Positions 51,977 through 61,260 of a DNA stretch of 64,000 nt are shown here, one piece after another (the first letter of the stretch is position 1; each line of letters starts with the position of its first letter). Below the pieces are notes generated by a model, which worked only from the letters and a program-made list of their open reading frames with translations, had not been told where the DNA came from and made no database searches. The stretch comes from Dehalogenimonas lykanthroporepellens BL-DC-9 (GTDB taxonomy: Bacteria; Chloroflexota; Dehalococcoidia; Dehalococcoidales; Dehalococcoidaceae), in assembly GCA_000143165.1 (NCBI GenBank), contig CP002084.1:1488001-1552000 (forward strand), read 5' to 3'. A program made the translations under genes and the position numbers.

Positions 51977-52042
51977 CTGATTTACCCGGAATTACAGTCC
52001 CCCGCTCCCGTATCCCGTTCGTGGTGAGCTTGTCGAACCATG

Positions 52043-52150
52043 AACGGGAACGCTGACAGCTCGTTCCTCGTTTTGGGCATTGGATATTTAAGATAAGATA
52101 TTGTTTAAGGTTTGTTATTTGGGATTTGGCACTTCCCGGCAAAGCCGGAG
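52043..52150. repeat. dispersed intergenic repeat, copy 2
   Basis: Matches 50811-50930. Here it directly precedes dnaE. No coding frame is conserved between the two, so it is a repeat rather than a gene. Confidence 0.7.
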
Positions 52151-52220
52151 GCTAAAGGCTGACGGCCATCTGCTGAAACATCCCCTCCGGTGATGATATA
52201 ATGACCCCGGGTTTTACCGC

Positions 52221-55200
52221 ATGTTCACTCATCTTCACGTCCATACCGAATTCAGCCTGCTCGATGGCATGTGCCGCATTCCGGCACTGGTTCACCGTGC
52301 CAAAGAGTTGGGCATGACCGCTCTGGCCATCACCGACCATGGCACCATGTACGGTGCCCTGAAGTTCTACCGGGAATGTCTGGCTCAGGATATCAAGCCC
52401 ATCATCGGTTGTGAGGTCTATGTCGCCCCCGGCTCCCGGTTGGACAAGACCCCCGCCGGCAAGAATCACCGCCACCTGGTGCTCCTGGCCCGCAACAACA
52501 CCGGCTACCGCAATCTGCTCCAGCTGGTATCCCTGGCCAACACCGAGGGTTTCTACTACAAGCCCCGGGTGGACCGGGAAATCCTGGCGAAGTATCGGGA
52601 AGGGTTGATTGCCCTGTCGGCCTGTCCTTCGGGTGAAGTGCCCCGGCTGATACTGGAAAACCGCCTGTCCGAAGCCCGAGAGACAGCTGAGTGGTATCGT
52701 GACAATTTCGACGGTGATTTCTACTTCGAGATTCAGCGCCACCCCATGCCGGAATTCGACCGCATCAACAACGCCCTCATCGACCTGTCCCGCGAACTGG
52801 ACATCCCGCTGGTGGCCACCGGTGACACCCACTACGTCCGGAGAGAGGACGCCCAGACGCATGACCTTCTGCTGTGTATCGGCACCGGCGCCATGGTGAA
52901 GGATACCTCCCGCATGAAGATGCAGGCGGACTCCTTCTATCTGAAGAGTGAGGCCGAAATGGCTGAGCTGTACCGGGATATTCCCGAGGCGCTGGAGAAT
53001 ACCAACCGTATCGCTGATAAATGTGATCTCAAGCTGGAGTTCGGCCGGGTACACCTGCCGCAGATAGACCGGCCGGCCGGGCTGACCTCCGATGAATACC
53101 TGTCTCAACTGTGTCATGAGGCTCTGCCGCGGCTCTATCCCGACGCTTCCGAGGCGGTCAGGGAGCGCCTGACCTATGAACTGGAAGTCATCGAAAAGAC
53201 CCAGTTCGCGGACTATTTTCTGGTCGTCTGGGACATCATCCGCTTCGTCAAGGAGCGCGGCATCTACTTCGGTGTCCGCGGCTCGGCGGCGGCTTCCATC
53301 GTCCTGCGCTGTCTGGACATTACCGAGGTGGATCCTCTGGAGTACAATCTGGTCTTCGAGCGCTTCCTCAACATCGAACGCAAGGAAATGCCCGATATCG
53401 ACATGGATTTTCAGGATGACCGTCGCGACGAGGTCATCGAGTACGTTTCTGAAAAATACGGGCTGGATCACGTCGCCCAGATCATCACCTTCGGCACCCT
53501 GGGCGCCCGCGCCGCCATCCGGGACACCGGCCGGGCGCTGGGCATCGACCTGCCGGTCGTCGACCGGGTAGCCCGTCTCATCCCTTTCGGCCCCAACATG
53601 ACGCTGGACAAGGCGCTGGAGGAAAACACCGAACTGCGCGAGGCGGTGGCCAAAGACGGTACCGTCCAGAAGATTATCGACGCCGCCCGTCAGGTTTCCG
53701 GCCTGTCCCGCCATGCCTCCACCCACGCCGCCGGCGTGGTCATCTCCAAGGAACCGCTGGCCCTTCACGCGCCGCTTCAGCGGCTGAATCGGGAATCGGC
53801 CAGCGACGCCAGGTCGGACCTGGTCATGACCCAGTACCCGATGGAGGATATCGGGCTGATCGGTCTGCTGAAGATGGACTTCCTGGGCCTGGCCAACCTC
53901 TCTATCCTGTCCCGCGCCCAGGAGATAATCGGCCAGCGCCACGGCCGTCCGCTGGACGTCCACCGTATCCCGCTGGATGACCCCAAAACCTTCGCTCTGC
54001 TCTCAGCCGGCGAAACCATGGGCGTCTTCCAGTTGGAAGGCGCCGGCATGCGCCGTTATATCAAGGAATTAAAACCGACTCATTTTACCGACATCGCCGC
54101 CATGGTGGCCCTCTACCGTCCCGGGCCCATGGAACAGATTCCGCGCTTCATCCGCTCCAAGCACGGCGAGGAAGCCATCACTTATCCTCACCCGGCGCTT
54201 GAAGAGATACTGCAGGAAACCTACGGTGTCATCGTCTACCAGGAACAGGTGCTGTTCATCGCCCGCACCTTCTCCGGCTTCTCGCTGGGCCAGGCCGACA
54301 TTCTGCGCAAGGCTATGGGCAAGAAGAATCCCGAGGTGATGCAGAAGCAGAAGCAGAATTTCATTGCCGGGGCGCTGAAGAACGGCTATAGCGAAGACCT
54401 GGCCGTCGAGGTTTTCGGCCTCATTGAACCTTTCGCCGGTTACGCCTTCAACAAAGCTCATGCCGTCAGCTACGCCCTCATCGCCTACCAGACTGCCTAT
54501 CTCAAGGCCAATTACCCGGTGGAATACATGGCCGCTTTCCTGGCCACTCAGCGTGATGTCGCCGAGAAGGTCGCCGCCGCGGCGGTGGAATGTCGTCGTC
54601 TGGGTATCTCTCTCCTGCCGCCGGACATCAACAATAGTGACGTCAACTTCTCCGTCGAGGACAGTAGCCCGGCCGGCCCGGCCATCCGTTTCGGCCTGGC
54701 CGCTGTCAAGAACGTCGGTGAAGCCGCTGTTACCGGGCTGGTCGCCGAGCGCCGTTCCGGCGGGCCGTTTACCTCGGTAGAGGATTTCTGTCGCCGGGTT
54801 GACGGCGCCTGCCTCAACCGCCGGGTGCTGGAAAGCCTCATCAAGGCCGGCGCCCTCGACTGTCTGGGTGACCGGGCCACCCTGCTTCAGAATGCCGGCC
54901 GCCTGCTGGACTTCGCCGAGCGGGAACGCCGCATCCGTGACTCCGGTCAGGGGACGCTCTTCGACCTGTTCGGCGGTGTCGCCGAAGCGCCACCGGTGGC
55001 CCTGGACCTGGAAAGCGGCTCGGCCACTTTCAATGACATCCTGGCCTGGGAAAAGGACCTGCTCGGTCTGTATGTTTCGGCTCACCCCTTTTCCCGCTTC
55101 GTCGGCAAGGTGGACCATGACACCACCGCCCTGTGCGGCGAGATTACCGAAGAAATGGAAGGCCAGACGACCACCCTGGCCGGCATGGTCGTCGCCGTGC

Positions 55201-55856
55201 GCTTGGCCCAGACCCGCGACGGCAACACCTTTGCCAACGTGGAGCTGGAAGACCTGAACGGCCGCGTTGAGGTTATCGCCTGGCCGAAGCTGTATTCCCA
55301 GACGAAGGACTACTGGCAGGAGGGCAACGTCCTGCTGGTCGAGGGCCGGGTGGTTTTCCGCGGTGACCGCGGCTCCATCCACACCGACGCCGTCCGGCTG
55401 TATCAGCCGGGTGCCGCCGACGATGACAATCCCTCAGCCGGCGAACTGATTCGGGTCGGCCGGCCGGGCGGCAACGGTAAACGGAAGTTCCCGCCCCGGC
55501 CGGCCAAGACCCTACCGGCAAGAAATCCCCCGGCGGCGGTAGCCGTCGCCGAACCGGAACCTTCAACATTACCAGACAAGGATACAACACCAACCATGTC
55601 CTGTTTCCTGAATATGACCATCGACCAGAGCGATAACGCCGAGGCTGACCTCAGGCTTTACAACCAGGTGCTCGAAACTCTCGACCTCTACCCCGGCCCG
55701 GGCGCCGTCAAGCTTCGTATCAATTGCCCCGGCCGCCGCTACCTGATGAATCTGCCGCAGGTCCGGGTGACCTGCAACGAAGAACTGCTGGAGGAACTGA
55801 CCGGCCTGCTGGGTGACCGCGGCACGGCCGTTTTCGTGGAAAATGGCAAACACTGA
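52221..55856 (+). CDS. dnaE: DNA polymerase III alpha subunit
   Basis: 1211 residues from ATG 52221. PHP domain at the N-terminus (HLHVHTEFSLLDGMCRI, ITDHGTMYGALKFY). Polymerase core: RGSAAASIVL, catalytic Asp pair in MPDIDMDFQDDRRDEVIEYV, YQEQVLFIA, and GYAFNKAHAVSYALIAY. Helix-hairpin-helix, OB fold (LAGMVVAVRLAQTRDGNTFANVELED), and a C-terminal domain after a proline-rich linker. It is the replicative polymerase. First gene of a four-gene run with overlapping ends. Confidence 0.97.
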   Translation: MFTHLHVHTEFSLLDGMCRIPALVHRAKELGMTALAITDHGTMYGALKFYRECLAQDIKPIIGCEVYVAPGSRLDKTPAGKNHRHLVLLARNNTGYRNLLQLVSLANTEGFYYKPRVDREILAKYREGLIALSACPSGEVPRLILENRLSEARETAEWYRDNFDGDFYFEIQRHPMPEFDRINNALIDLSRELDIPLVATGDTHYVRREDAQTHDLLLCIGTGAMVKDTSRMKMQADSFYLKSEAEMAELYRDIPEALENTNRIADKCDLKLEFGRVHLPQIDRPAGLTSDEYLSQLCHEALPRLYPDASEAVRERLTYELEVIEKTQFADYFLVVWDIIRFVKERGIYFGVRGSAAASIVLRCLDITEVDPLEYNLVFERFLNIERKEMPDIDMDFQDDRRDEVIEYVSEKYGLDHVAQIITFGTLGARAAIRDTGRALGIDLPVVDRVARLIPFGPNMTLDKALEENTELREAVAKDGTVQKIIDAARQVSGLSRHASTHAAGVVISKEPLALHAPLQRLNRESASDARSDLVMTQYPMEDIGLIGLLKMDFLGLANLSILSRAQEIIGQRHGRPLDVHRIPLDDPKTFALLSAGETMGVFQLEGAGMRRYIKELKPTHFTDIAAMVALYRPGPMEQIPRFIRSKHGEEAITYPHPALEEILQETYGVIVYQEQVLFIARTFSGFSLGQADILRKAMGKKNPEVMQKQKQNFIAGALKNGYSEDLAVEVFGLIEPFAGYAFNKAHAVSYALIAYQTAYLKANYPVEYMAAFLATQRDVAEKVAAAAVECRRLGISLLPPDINNSDVNFSVEDSSPAGPAIRFGLAAVKNVGEAAVTGLVAERRSGGPFTSVEDFCRRVDGACLNRRVLESLIKAGALDCLGDRATLLQNAGRLLDFAERERRIRDSGQGTLFDLFGGVAEAPPVALDLESGSATFNDILAWEKDLLGLYVSAHPFSRFVGKVDHDTTALCGEITEEMEGQTTTLAGMVVAVRLAQTRDGNTFANVELEDLNGRVEVIAWPKLYSQTKDYWQEGNVLLVEGRVVFRGDRGSIHTDAVRLYQPGAADDDNPSAGELIRVGRPGGNGKRKFPPRPAKTLPARNPPAAVAVAEPEPSTLPDKDTTPTMSCFLNMTIDQSDNAEADLRLYNQVLETLDLYPGPGAVKLRINCPGRRYLMNLPQVRVTCNEELLEELTGLLGDRGTAVFVENGKH

Positions 55857-56091
55857 CTGGGTGGCGGCCGCCACCGCCGATAATGAATTCGCCGCCACGC
55901 TGTGGCGCGACATACTGGCTGACGCCGGTATCCCGGCTTATGTTGAAACCGCCGGTTCGGCCACCTTCCTGCAGGTTTCTTCACCGCTTCGTCCCCGCCG
56001 GGTGATGGTGCCCCCGGAACGACTGAAGGAAGCCCGGGTCGTCCTGGACGATATCGAAATCGTCGATGGCGCCCCCGGTGAGGAGTCATGA
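55843..56091 (+). CDS. DUF2007-type small protein
   Basis: 82 residues from ATG 55843, 14 bp inside the dnaE frame. The pattern NEFAATLWRDILADAGIPAYV ... VMVPPERLKEARVVLDD matches DUF2007 (putative signal-transducing, PII-like fold). Coupled to dnaE and the next gene (ATGA overlap). Function unknown. Confidence 0.8.
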   Translation: MANTDWVAAATADNEFAATLWRDILADAGIPAYVETAGSATFLQVSSPLRPRRVMVPPERLKEARVVLDDIEIVDGAPGEES

Positions 56092-56792
56092 AGCTGGCCC
56101 CGCCGTCAGCGTACCGTGTCGCCGCCTGGGGACTGGCGGTAGCGGTGCCGCTTTTCATCGTGGCCGTTGTCATCGCCGCGGCCGTCAATCTGTCGCCGCT
56201 GTATCATTACGGCTTCGACCGCTACAATGTGGCCGCCGTCACCGGCCTGGAACAGGCCGAACTGGAAAAGGCCGCTGACGGCCTCATCGACTATTTCAAC
56301 TCCTCGGAGGAATATATCGAACTGACTGTCCTGAAAGACGGTGAGCCGTTTGTCCTGTTCAATGAACGCGAGGTCATTCACCTTTATGACGTCAAGGGAC
56401 TTATCCGGCTGGACTACCGGATACTGGCCGGCACCGCCGGTTATATACTGCTGGCCGGGGCTTTTCTGCTCTACCGCAGTATGCCCCGGCTGGCATCAGC
56501 GCCGCTGTTCTGGGGCGGAGCCGTCACTCTGGCCGGGCTGGGCGCGGCCACGCTGGCGGCGGTGGTTGACTTCGATGCCCTATTCACTCAATTCCACCTG
56601 ATCAGCTTCGCCAATGATTTATGGCTGTTGAACCCGGCCACCGATTATCTCATCATGCTCTTCCCCGGCCCCTTCTGGCAGGACGCCGCCATCGTCGTCG
56701 GGGCTGGCATCGGTCTTCTGGCGGCAGTGGTTCTGGTCATCGGCTGGCGGGGCATGGGCGCCCCCAAAGAACGACAGGAGAATCAGGAATGA
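56088..56792 (+). CDS. DUF1461/TIGR01906-family integral membrane protein
   Basis: 234 residues. Helix near residues 15-35, an outer loop with YHYGFDRYNVAAVTGLEQAELEKAADGLIDYFNSSE (the family hallmark), then three more helices and LFPGPFWQDAAIVVG. Function unknown; common in Chloroflexi and Firmicutes. Overlaps both neighbours by ATGA. Confidence 0.85.
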   Translation: MKLAPPSAYRVAAWGLAVAVPLFIVAVVIAAAVNLSPLYHYGFDRYNVAAVTGLEQAELEKAADGLIDYFNSSEEYIELTVLKDGEPFVLFNEREVIHLYDVKGLIRLDYRILAGTAGYILLAGAFLLYRSMPRLASAPLFWGGAVTLAGLGAATLAAVVDFDALFTQFHLISFANDLWLLNPATDYLIMLFPGPFWQDAAIVVGAGIGLLAAVVLVIGWRGMGAPKERQENQE

Positions 56793-57418
56793 CGGTTATC
56801 GAACGTTTAAAAGACGGTTTCAGACAGTTCCGGACGGAATATTTCGGTGGGACGCGCCCCCGGTTCGAGGCGCTGAAAAAGGGGCAGAAACCGGCGGTCA
56901 TGATTATCGCCTGCTCCGATTCCCGGGTGGACCCGGCTATCCTGACCAACGCCCGGCTGGGGGAACTCTTTACCGTGCGCAACATCGCCAATCTGGTTCC
57001 TCCCTGTGAGGATGACGGCGGTCATCATGGCGTCAGCGCGGCGCTGGAATTCGCCGTCACCTCCCTCAAGGTGGAACATATTATCGTCCTGGGCCATACC
57101 GGTTGCGGCGGTATCCGGGCGCTGATGGCCGGGAGGGCTTCCGGTGGCGATAAGTTCATCTCCAACTGGATGGCCGTTGCCGAACCGGCCCGGGAGAAGG
57201 CGATAGAGGCCTCCCCGGGTGGGGATGATACGGCGCGGTGCCGCGCCGCCGAACGCGCCGCGGTAGTGCTGTCGCTGGACAATCTGCGGACTTTCCCCTT
57301 CGTTTCCCGGCGTCTGGCGGCCGGAAAGCTGTCACTCCACGGCTGGTATTTCGACCTGGAAAATGGCGAACTGCTGGAGTACCGCCCGGAGACAGGGGAC
57401 TTCGTCAGCGTCAGCTGA
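56789..57418 (+). CDS. beta-class carbonic anhydrase
   Basis: 209 residues from ATG 56789. Zinc ligands and catalytic dyad are visible: ACSDSRVDP (Cys, Asp, Arg) and VLGHTGCGG (His, Cys). RNIANLVPP is also conserved. It interconverts CO2 and bicarbonate, useful for carboxylation in an autotroph-like metabolism. Last gene of the dnaE run. A run of ten G residues (57420-57429) lies between it and the convergent CBS gene. Confidence 0.95.
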   Translation: MTVIERLKDGFRQFRTEYFGGTRPRFEALKKGQKPAVMIIACSDSRVDPAILTNARLGELFTVRNIANLVPPCEDDGGHHGVSAALEFAVTSLKVEHIIVLGHTGCGGIRALMAGRASGGDKFISNWMAVAEPAREKAIEASPGGDDTARCRAAERAAVVLSLDNLRTFPFVSRRLAAGKLSLHGWYFDLENGELLEYRPETGDFVSVS

Positions 57419-57435
57419 TGGGGGGGGGGTAACCC

Positions 57436-57918
57436 TCAAGCCTTGTTATCGCTGGTCTGCTCGTGTCCGGCCTCAACGGCCTTGAGCAGTATCTCCGACA
57501 GCCGCAGGTCACCGATGACGTGACCTTCGTCGTCCACCACCGGTAATATGTCCTCACCGATGTCCATCATACGGGCGAAGGCGTCCTCCAGCCGGTCGGT
57601 CTCCCGCAGACCGGTGGCCGGCCAACCGCCGTGGGCCAGTTCGCGGGCCTTGATGCCGCCGACCAGGTCGCTGACGGCGGAGAAGTCCCCCTTGTTCTTC
57701 CATTTTCCGAAGAGCTGGTACTCGGCCCATTTCTGGATGGCCAGCCGGGATACCATGCCGGCGAAACGCTTATCGGTATCCACCAGAAACACGCCGCGCA
57801 CTGCCGGGTTGGTGGCGTAGATATTGATGAGGCGCTCCAGCGTCACCTCCTCGTCGGCGACGACGCTGGCCGTGCCGTGGAGCAGATAAACATCCTTGAC
57901 TGAAAGAGGTTGATTCAT
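57436..57918 (-). CDS. CBS-domain pair protein
   Basis: 160 residues. Two CBS motifs: VTLERLINIYATNPAVRGVFLVDTDKRFAGMVSR and DRLEDAFARMMDIGEDILPVVDDEGHVIGDLRLSEIL. These bind adenosyl nucleotides and regulate partner proteins. No attached catalytic domain, so it acts in trans. It converges with the carbonic anhydrase gene. Confidence 0.9.
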   Translation of the reverse strand: MNQPLSVKDVYLLHGTASVVADEEVTLERLINIYATNPAVRGVFLVDTDKRFAGMVSRLAIQKWAEYQLFGKWKNKGDFSAVSDLVGGIKARELAHGGWPATGLRETDRLEDAFARMMDIGEDILPVVDDEGHVIGDLRLSEILLKAVEAGHEQTSDNKA

Positions 57919-57983
57919 CGTTACCTTTCATCATCCTGTCGGGGCGATGCTTCTATTCTAAACCCTGAACATTGTCAGCACAA

Positions 57984-58014
57984 AAAAGGGGCGGCTGTTA
58001 CAGCCGCCCCTTTT
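57984..58014 (-). terminator. terminator of rdhA at 58034
   Basis: A 15-bp stem AAAAGGGGCGGCTGT/ACAGCCGCCCCTTTT with a one-base centre, 20 bp after the rdhA stop. On the minus strand it ends in CCCCTTTTTTG. Confidence 0.9.
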
Positions 58015-59410
58015 CAGGCCATGAAAACGTTGGTTACCAGACGTTCTTGCCGGAACCGAGGGTGGTGTCGCCCGGCCAGGAATCCAGATCGCGGGTCCAC
58101 CAGGCTTCCAATTCCTCGTCGGACTTGGCTTCGGCGTAGGCGAAGGCCCGGTCCATGGTGGCGAAGAAGCTGTTGAAGACAGGCGTCGTCGCGGCGGTGG
58201 CCCGGACGATGGGATGAATCAGGCCATCCGAGGGATGGTTGAAGGGGCAGGTCGCCTGGCAGTTGCCGCAGGCCTGAGGTGAGCCGAAGTCGATACAGCT
58301 TGCCCAGTTGACGTACCAGCCCTTGAAGCCGGGGCGATTGAAGTTGCCGGCGGTATCCCAGGAAGCGTCGTTTTCCTGAGAAATGGATTCCGACGGACAG
58401 CGTTCGCCACAGCGGACGCAGGTCTTGCAGAAGGTCTCCAGACCGGCGTCTATGGGGGGAGTCGCCGCCAGCGGCAGGTCGGTGAAGAAGTAGTTGGTGT
58501 AACGCACCATCAGGCCGTAGCGGGGAGTGAGAAGGTGAGAAGTCCGACCCTGCTCACCCAGGCCGGAGAACACACCCAGGGGCACATTGGCAGTCACACC
58601 GGTCTTGTAGGTGCCGTAACCGAGAGTCTTGACCATGCGCATGGCCATGTAGCCGACCTGAGCGGCGTGGGAATAGGCGTGGCCGATAGCCTCGTTGCCC
58701 AGTTGTTTCTTGGTGCCATAACCACCGGGATAGCTGTCATCCTTGCGGAGCTGGTAGAGGCTCTGGATGTAATGTTGCTGGGTGGTAAAGGTCAGCATGT
58801 ACCTGGCTTTCTGCGGGATGTGGTAGGTGCCTTCTCCATCCCGGAAACCTTCATCGATGTTTTCGAAGACGAAGCCGGAGGCGTCGAAAATCTGGCGCGT
58901 CTTTTCGTTGACTTCCAGAGCGCCGGTCAGGACGGCGCCGTAGGTATGCAGGGCGGCGCGCATCATCTGGAGGTTGTTTTCCGCGGAATCTTCCCAGCGC
59001 TTGCCTTCGGCATTACCAGGAAGAGCGGCACTGGGGCCGTCCCAGGGAGCGTTGGGACCGATGAAGCTGGAGCCGGTACCAAAGGCATAGTCGCGCAGGG
59101 AGTCGCCGGGGGTCTTGTTGGCAAAGGCGGCTTTCTGCATTGCATCGTCTCGTTCCCGGTTACGAGCGTTGACATCGGAAGGTCTTTGGTGCATCGGATT
59201 GGCGTTGCGGTCATAAGGCTTGAAAGTGTTCCAGTCGATTTCGTTGGTCGGGTCGTGGTGGTCTCTTTCCGCGACCCACCAGGGATGTGACTGGTTGTTG
59301 GCTGAGGTGGCGACTTCGTCAAGATCCTTGAAGCCGGGGGTGATGGCGGCGGCGGCGCCCAGGCCGACACTGGAGATACCCAGCGCCTTCATGAAATCGC
59401 GGCGGCTGAG

Positions 59411-60785
59411 AGTAGAATCCCAATACGTGGTGTAAATTCCTGGAGTTGAAAAAGCAGGCCATTGTGTGGTTTCTTGAAAGAAAGTAACAACACAAACTTT
59501 CAGGAGGTAACCACGACAATGGCCAAAGACAGGATGACACTTTTGGAATTGCTACGCAAGTCAGGAAGTGACAGCGAGCTTGATTTTCTAAAAGAAGGGG
59601 TGAAAATGCTGGCCGAAGCGGTCATGGAGCTTGAGGTTAAGCAGAAGACCGGAGCTGAGAAGCATGAGCGTAGCGATGGTCGTTTAACCTACCGTAACGG
59701 CTACCGGGGCCGTATCTGGGACACCCGGGCCGGCACGATACCCTTGGAGATTCCCCGGTTGCGGGACGGCAGTTACTTTCCCAGCTTGCTCGAGCCCCGG
59801 CGCCGGGCGGAACATGCCTTGCTGGCGGTAATCCAGGAAGCCTATGTATTGGGCATCAGCACCCGCAAGGTGGAATCTCTGGTTCAGTCACTGGGGCTTA
59901 ACGGTATCAGTAAGAGCGAGGTATCGCGAATATGCGGGGCTCTGGACGATGAAGTGGAACGCTGGCGCCACCGGCCTTTGTTATGGCGTTATCCCTATCT
60001 GTGGCTGGACGCGACCTACGTCAAGGTCAGGGATTCAGGTCGGGTGGTCAGTCAGGCAGTAATTATCGCCTACGGCGTCCGGGAAACCGGGGAACGCGAG
60101 ATCGTCGGGCTTGAGGTCGGCCCCAGTGAAGACGGTGTATTCTGGAAAGAGTTTCTGCGGGGGCTGGTTAGCCGTGGTTTGAGCGGGGTGATGCTGGTAA
60201 TCAGTGATGCCCATCTGGGGCTGAAGGAAGCCATCAGCACGGTACTCACCGGGGTATCGTGGCAACGCTGCCGGGTGCACTTCATGCGCAATGCGCTGGC
60301 CAGAGTGCCACGGGGCGCCCAGGCTATGGTATCTGCCGCTATCCGGACTATCTTCGCTCAACCTGACCGCGATAGCGCTTGTATCCAGCTCCGCCAGGTA
60401 GCCGATAACCTCAGACTCCGATTCGGTACTGTTGCCGACCAATTGGAAGAGGCAGAACCGGATATCCTGGCCTATACCGCCTTCCCTCGGGAACACTGGC
60501 GGCAACTTTACTCAACCAATCCCCTGGAGAGACTGAATAAGGAAATCAAGCGCCGCAGTAATGTGGTCGGCATCTTTCCCAACAGCAAAGCGGTAATCAG
60601 GCTGATTGGGGCGGTGCTAATGGAACAGCAGGACGAATGGGAGATCGGACGTCGCTACTTTTCTGTGGATTCGATGAAGAAAACGCTGGAAGGGGCGCAG
60701 GAGGAACCCCTTATCATGGCTTTACAACCTTAATGATTCGGGAAACCACCAATCATGAATTTACACCACTTGACGGGACACTACC
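59411..60785 (+). mobile_element. IS256-family insertion sequence, copy 3
   Basis: 1375 bp between 8-bp duplications CGGCTGAG (59403-59410 and 60786-60793). Slightly diverged from copies 1 and 2 (left end AGTAGAATCCCAAT). Confidence 0.95.
59519..60733 (+). CDS. IS256-family transposase, copy 3
   Basis: 404 residues from ATG 59519 with AGGAGG upstream. About ten residue differences from copy 1 (for example SDSELDFLKEG, PNSKAVIRLIG, ending MALQP). DDE residues and the C/H motif intact. Confidence 0.94.
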   Translation: MAKDRMTLLELLRKSGSDSELDFLKEGVKMLAEAVMELEVKQKTGAEKHERSDGRLTYRNGYRGRIWDTRAGTIPLEIPRLRDGSYFPSLLEPRRRAEHALLAVIQEAYVLGISTRKVESLVQSLGLNGISKSEVSRICGALDDEVERWRHRPLLWRYPYLWLDATYVKVRDSGRVVSQAVIIAYGVRETGEREIVGLEVGPSEDGVFWKEFLRGLVSRGLSGVMLVISDAHLGLKEAISTVLTGVSWQRCRVHFMRNALARVPRGAQAMVSAAIRTIFAQPDRDSACIQLRQVADNLRLRFGTVADQLEEAEPDILAYTAFPREHWRQLYSTNPLERLNKEIKRRSNVVGIFPNSKAVIRLIGAVLMEQQDEWEIGRRYFSVDSMKKTLEGAQEEPLIMALQP

Positions 60786-61034
60786 CGGCTGAGCGTGGAG
60801 TGGAACTTGTTTGCCATGGTTATCTCCTTATTAGATATTTAGCCGATAATATACTTACTAATAATACCAGCCTTTGTAACACAATATAACATTTCGGTGA
60901 GAATAAGTATATAAGCATTTATGCGTATATATAATAATAGAATAACAACCTTGGGTTAATAGCCCGTTATTTTAGGTTGCAGAACGGGAATCAGGTAAGA
61001 GAGGTGTTGATGTATAGCCTTAGAACAATAAGAA

Positions 61035-61057
61035 GCGGGCTCGCATTGCGAGCCCGC
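61035..61057 (-). terminator. hairpin after the rdhA relic
   Basis: Perfect 11-bp stem GCGGGCTCGCA/TGCGAGCCCGC with a one-base loop. On the minus strand TTCTTATTG follows. It likely ended the rdhA whose relic precedes it. Confidence 0.7.
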
Positions 61058-61125
61058 CAAGCCTTGAGCTCCTCGTCGGACTTGGCTTCGGCGTAGGCGA
61101 AGGAGCGATCCTTGGAGGAAACGGA
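61058..61125 (-). pseudogene. rdhA: rdhA C-terminal relic
   Basis: Minus-strand translation gives SSKDRSFAYAEAKSDEELKAW, matching the rdhA at 58034 (DRAFAYAEAKSDEELEAW) at both the DNA and protein level (25 identical bases CTCCTCGTCGGACTTGGCTT onward). Only about 22 codons survive. The native terminator hairpin still follows. Evidence of an eighth rdhA that was deleted. Confidence 0.75.
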
Positions 61126-61174
61126 ATAGAGTCGCTAAGCATTTCGGCTATGGCTAAAAGTATAAAAACTACGC

Positions 61175-61184
61175 TACTAAAGTA
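61175..61184. promoter_or_regulatory. TACTAAAGTA motif
   Basis: One copy of the decamer found at 14190 and, in related form, twice before rdhA 26181. It lies between the rdhA relic and the regulator genes. Confidence 0.3.
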
Positions 61185-61190
61185 CAAAAT

Positions 61191-61218
61191 AGTATAGGCT
61201 TCAATTGAAGCCTATACT
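61191..61218 (-). terminator. terminator of the regulator/HTH pair
   Basis: Perfect 28-bp palindrome (arms AGTATAGGCTTCAA), 42 bp after the response regulator stop, followed on the minus strand by ATTTTGTAC. Confidence 0.7.
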
Positions 61219-61260
61219 CCAGGTGGCGGATTGATTCGGTCTAGTAGCTGGAGAGAATGG

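Larger units (their letters stand above)
58034..60817 (-). pseudogene. rdhA: reductive dehalogenase rdhA, Tat motif split by IS256 copy 3
   Basis: From ATG 60817 (GGAGATAACC upstream) the frame reads MANKFHSTLSR and is cut inside the SRR twin-arginine codons. Removing 59411-60785 and one CGGCTGAG copy gives SRRDFMKALGISS in frame and a 466-residue RdhA ending at 58034. Fe-S sites: CKTCVRCGERCP, and CIDFGSPQACGNCQATCP for the second. No rdhB. As read, the gene lacks its export signal; a start at the Met of DFMKAL (59392) would give a cytoplasmic protein without the twin arginines. The clean break means precise excision would restore it. Confidence 0.93.

Noticed and set aside
52152-53963. 603-residue minus-strand frame opposite dnaE
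   Set aside because: Antisense shadow of the dnaE coding frame caused by high G+C codon use; similar long shadows occur at 54069-55382 and 58535-59290.
57420-57429. Run of ten G as a phase-variation tract
   Set aside because: It lies between two convergent stop codons, outside any gene or promoter, so slippage would have no evident effect.
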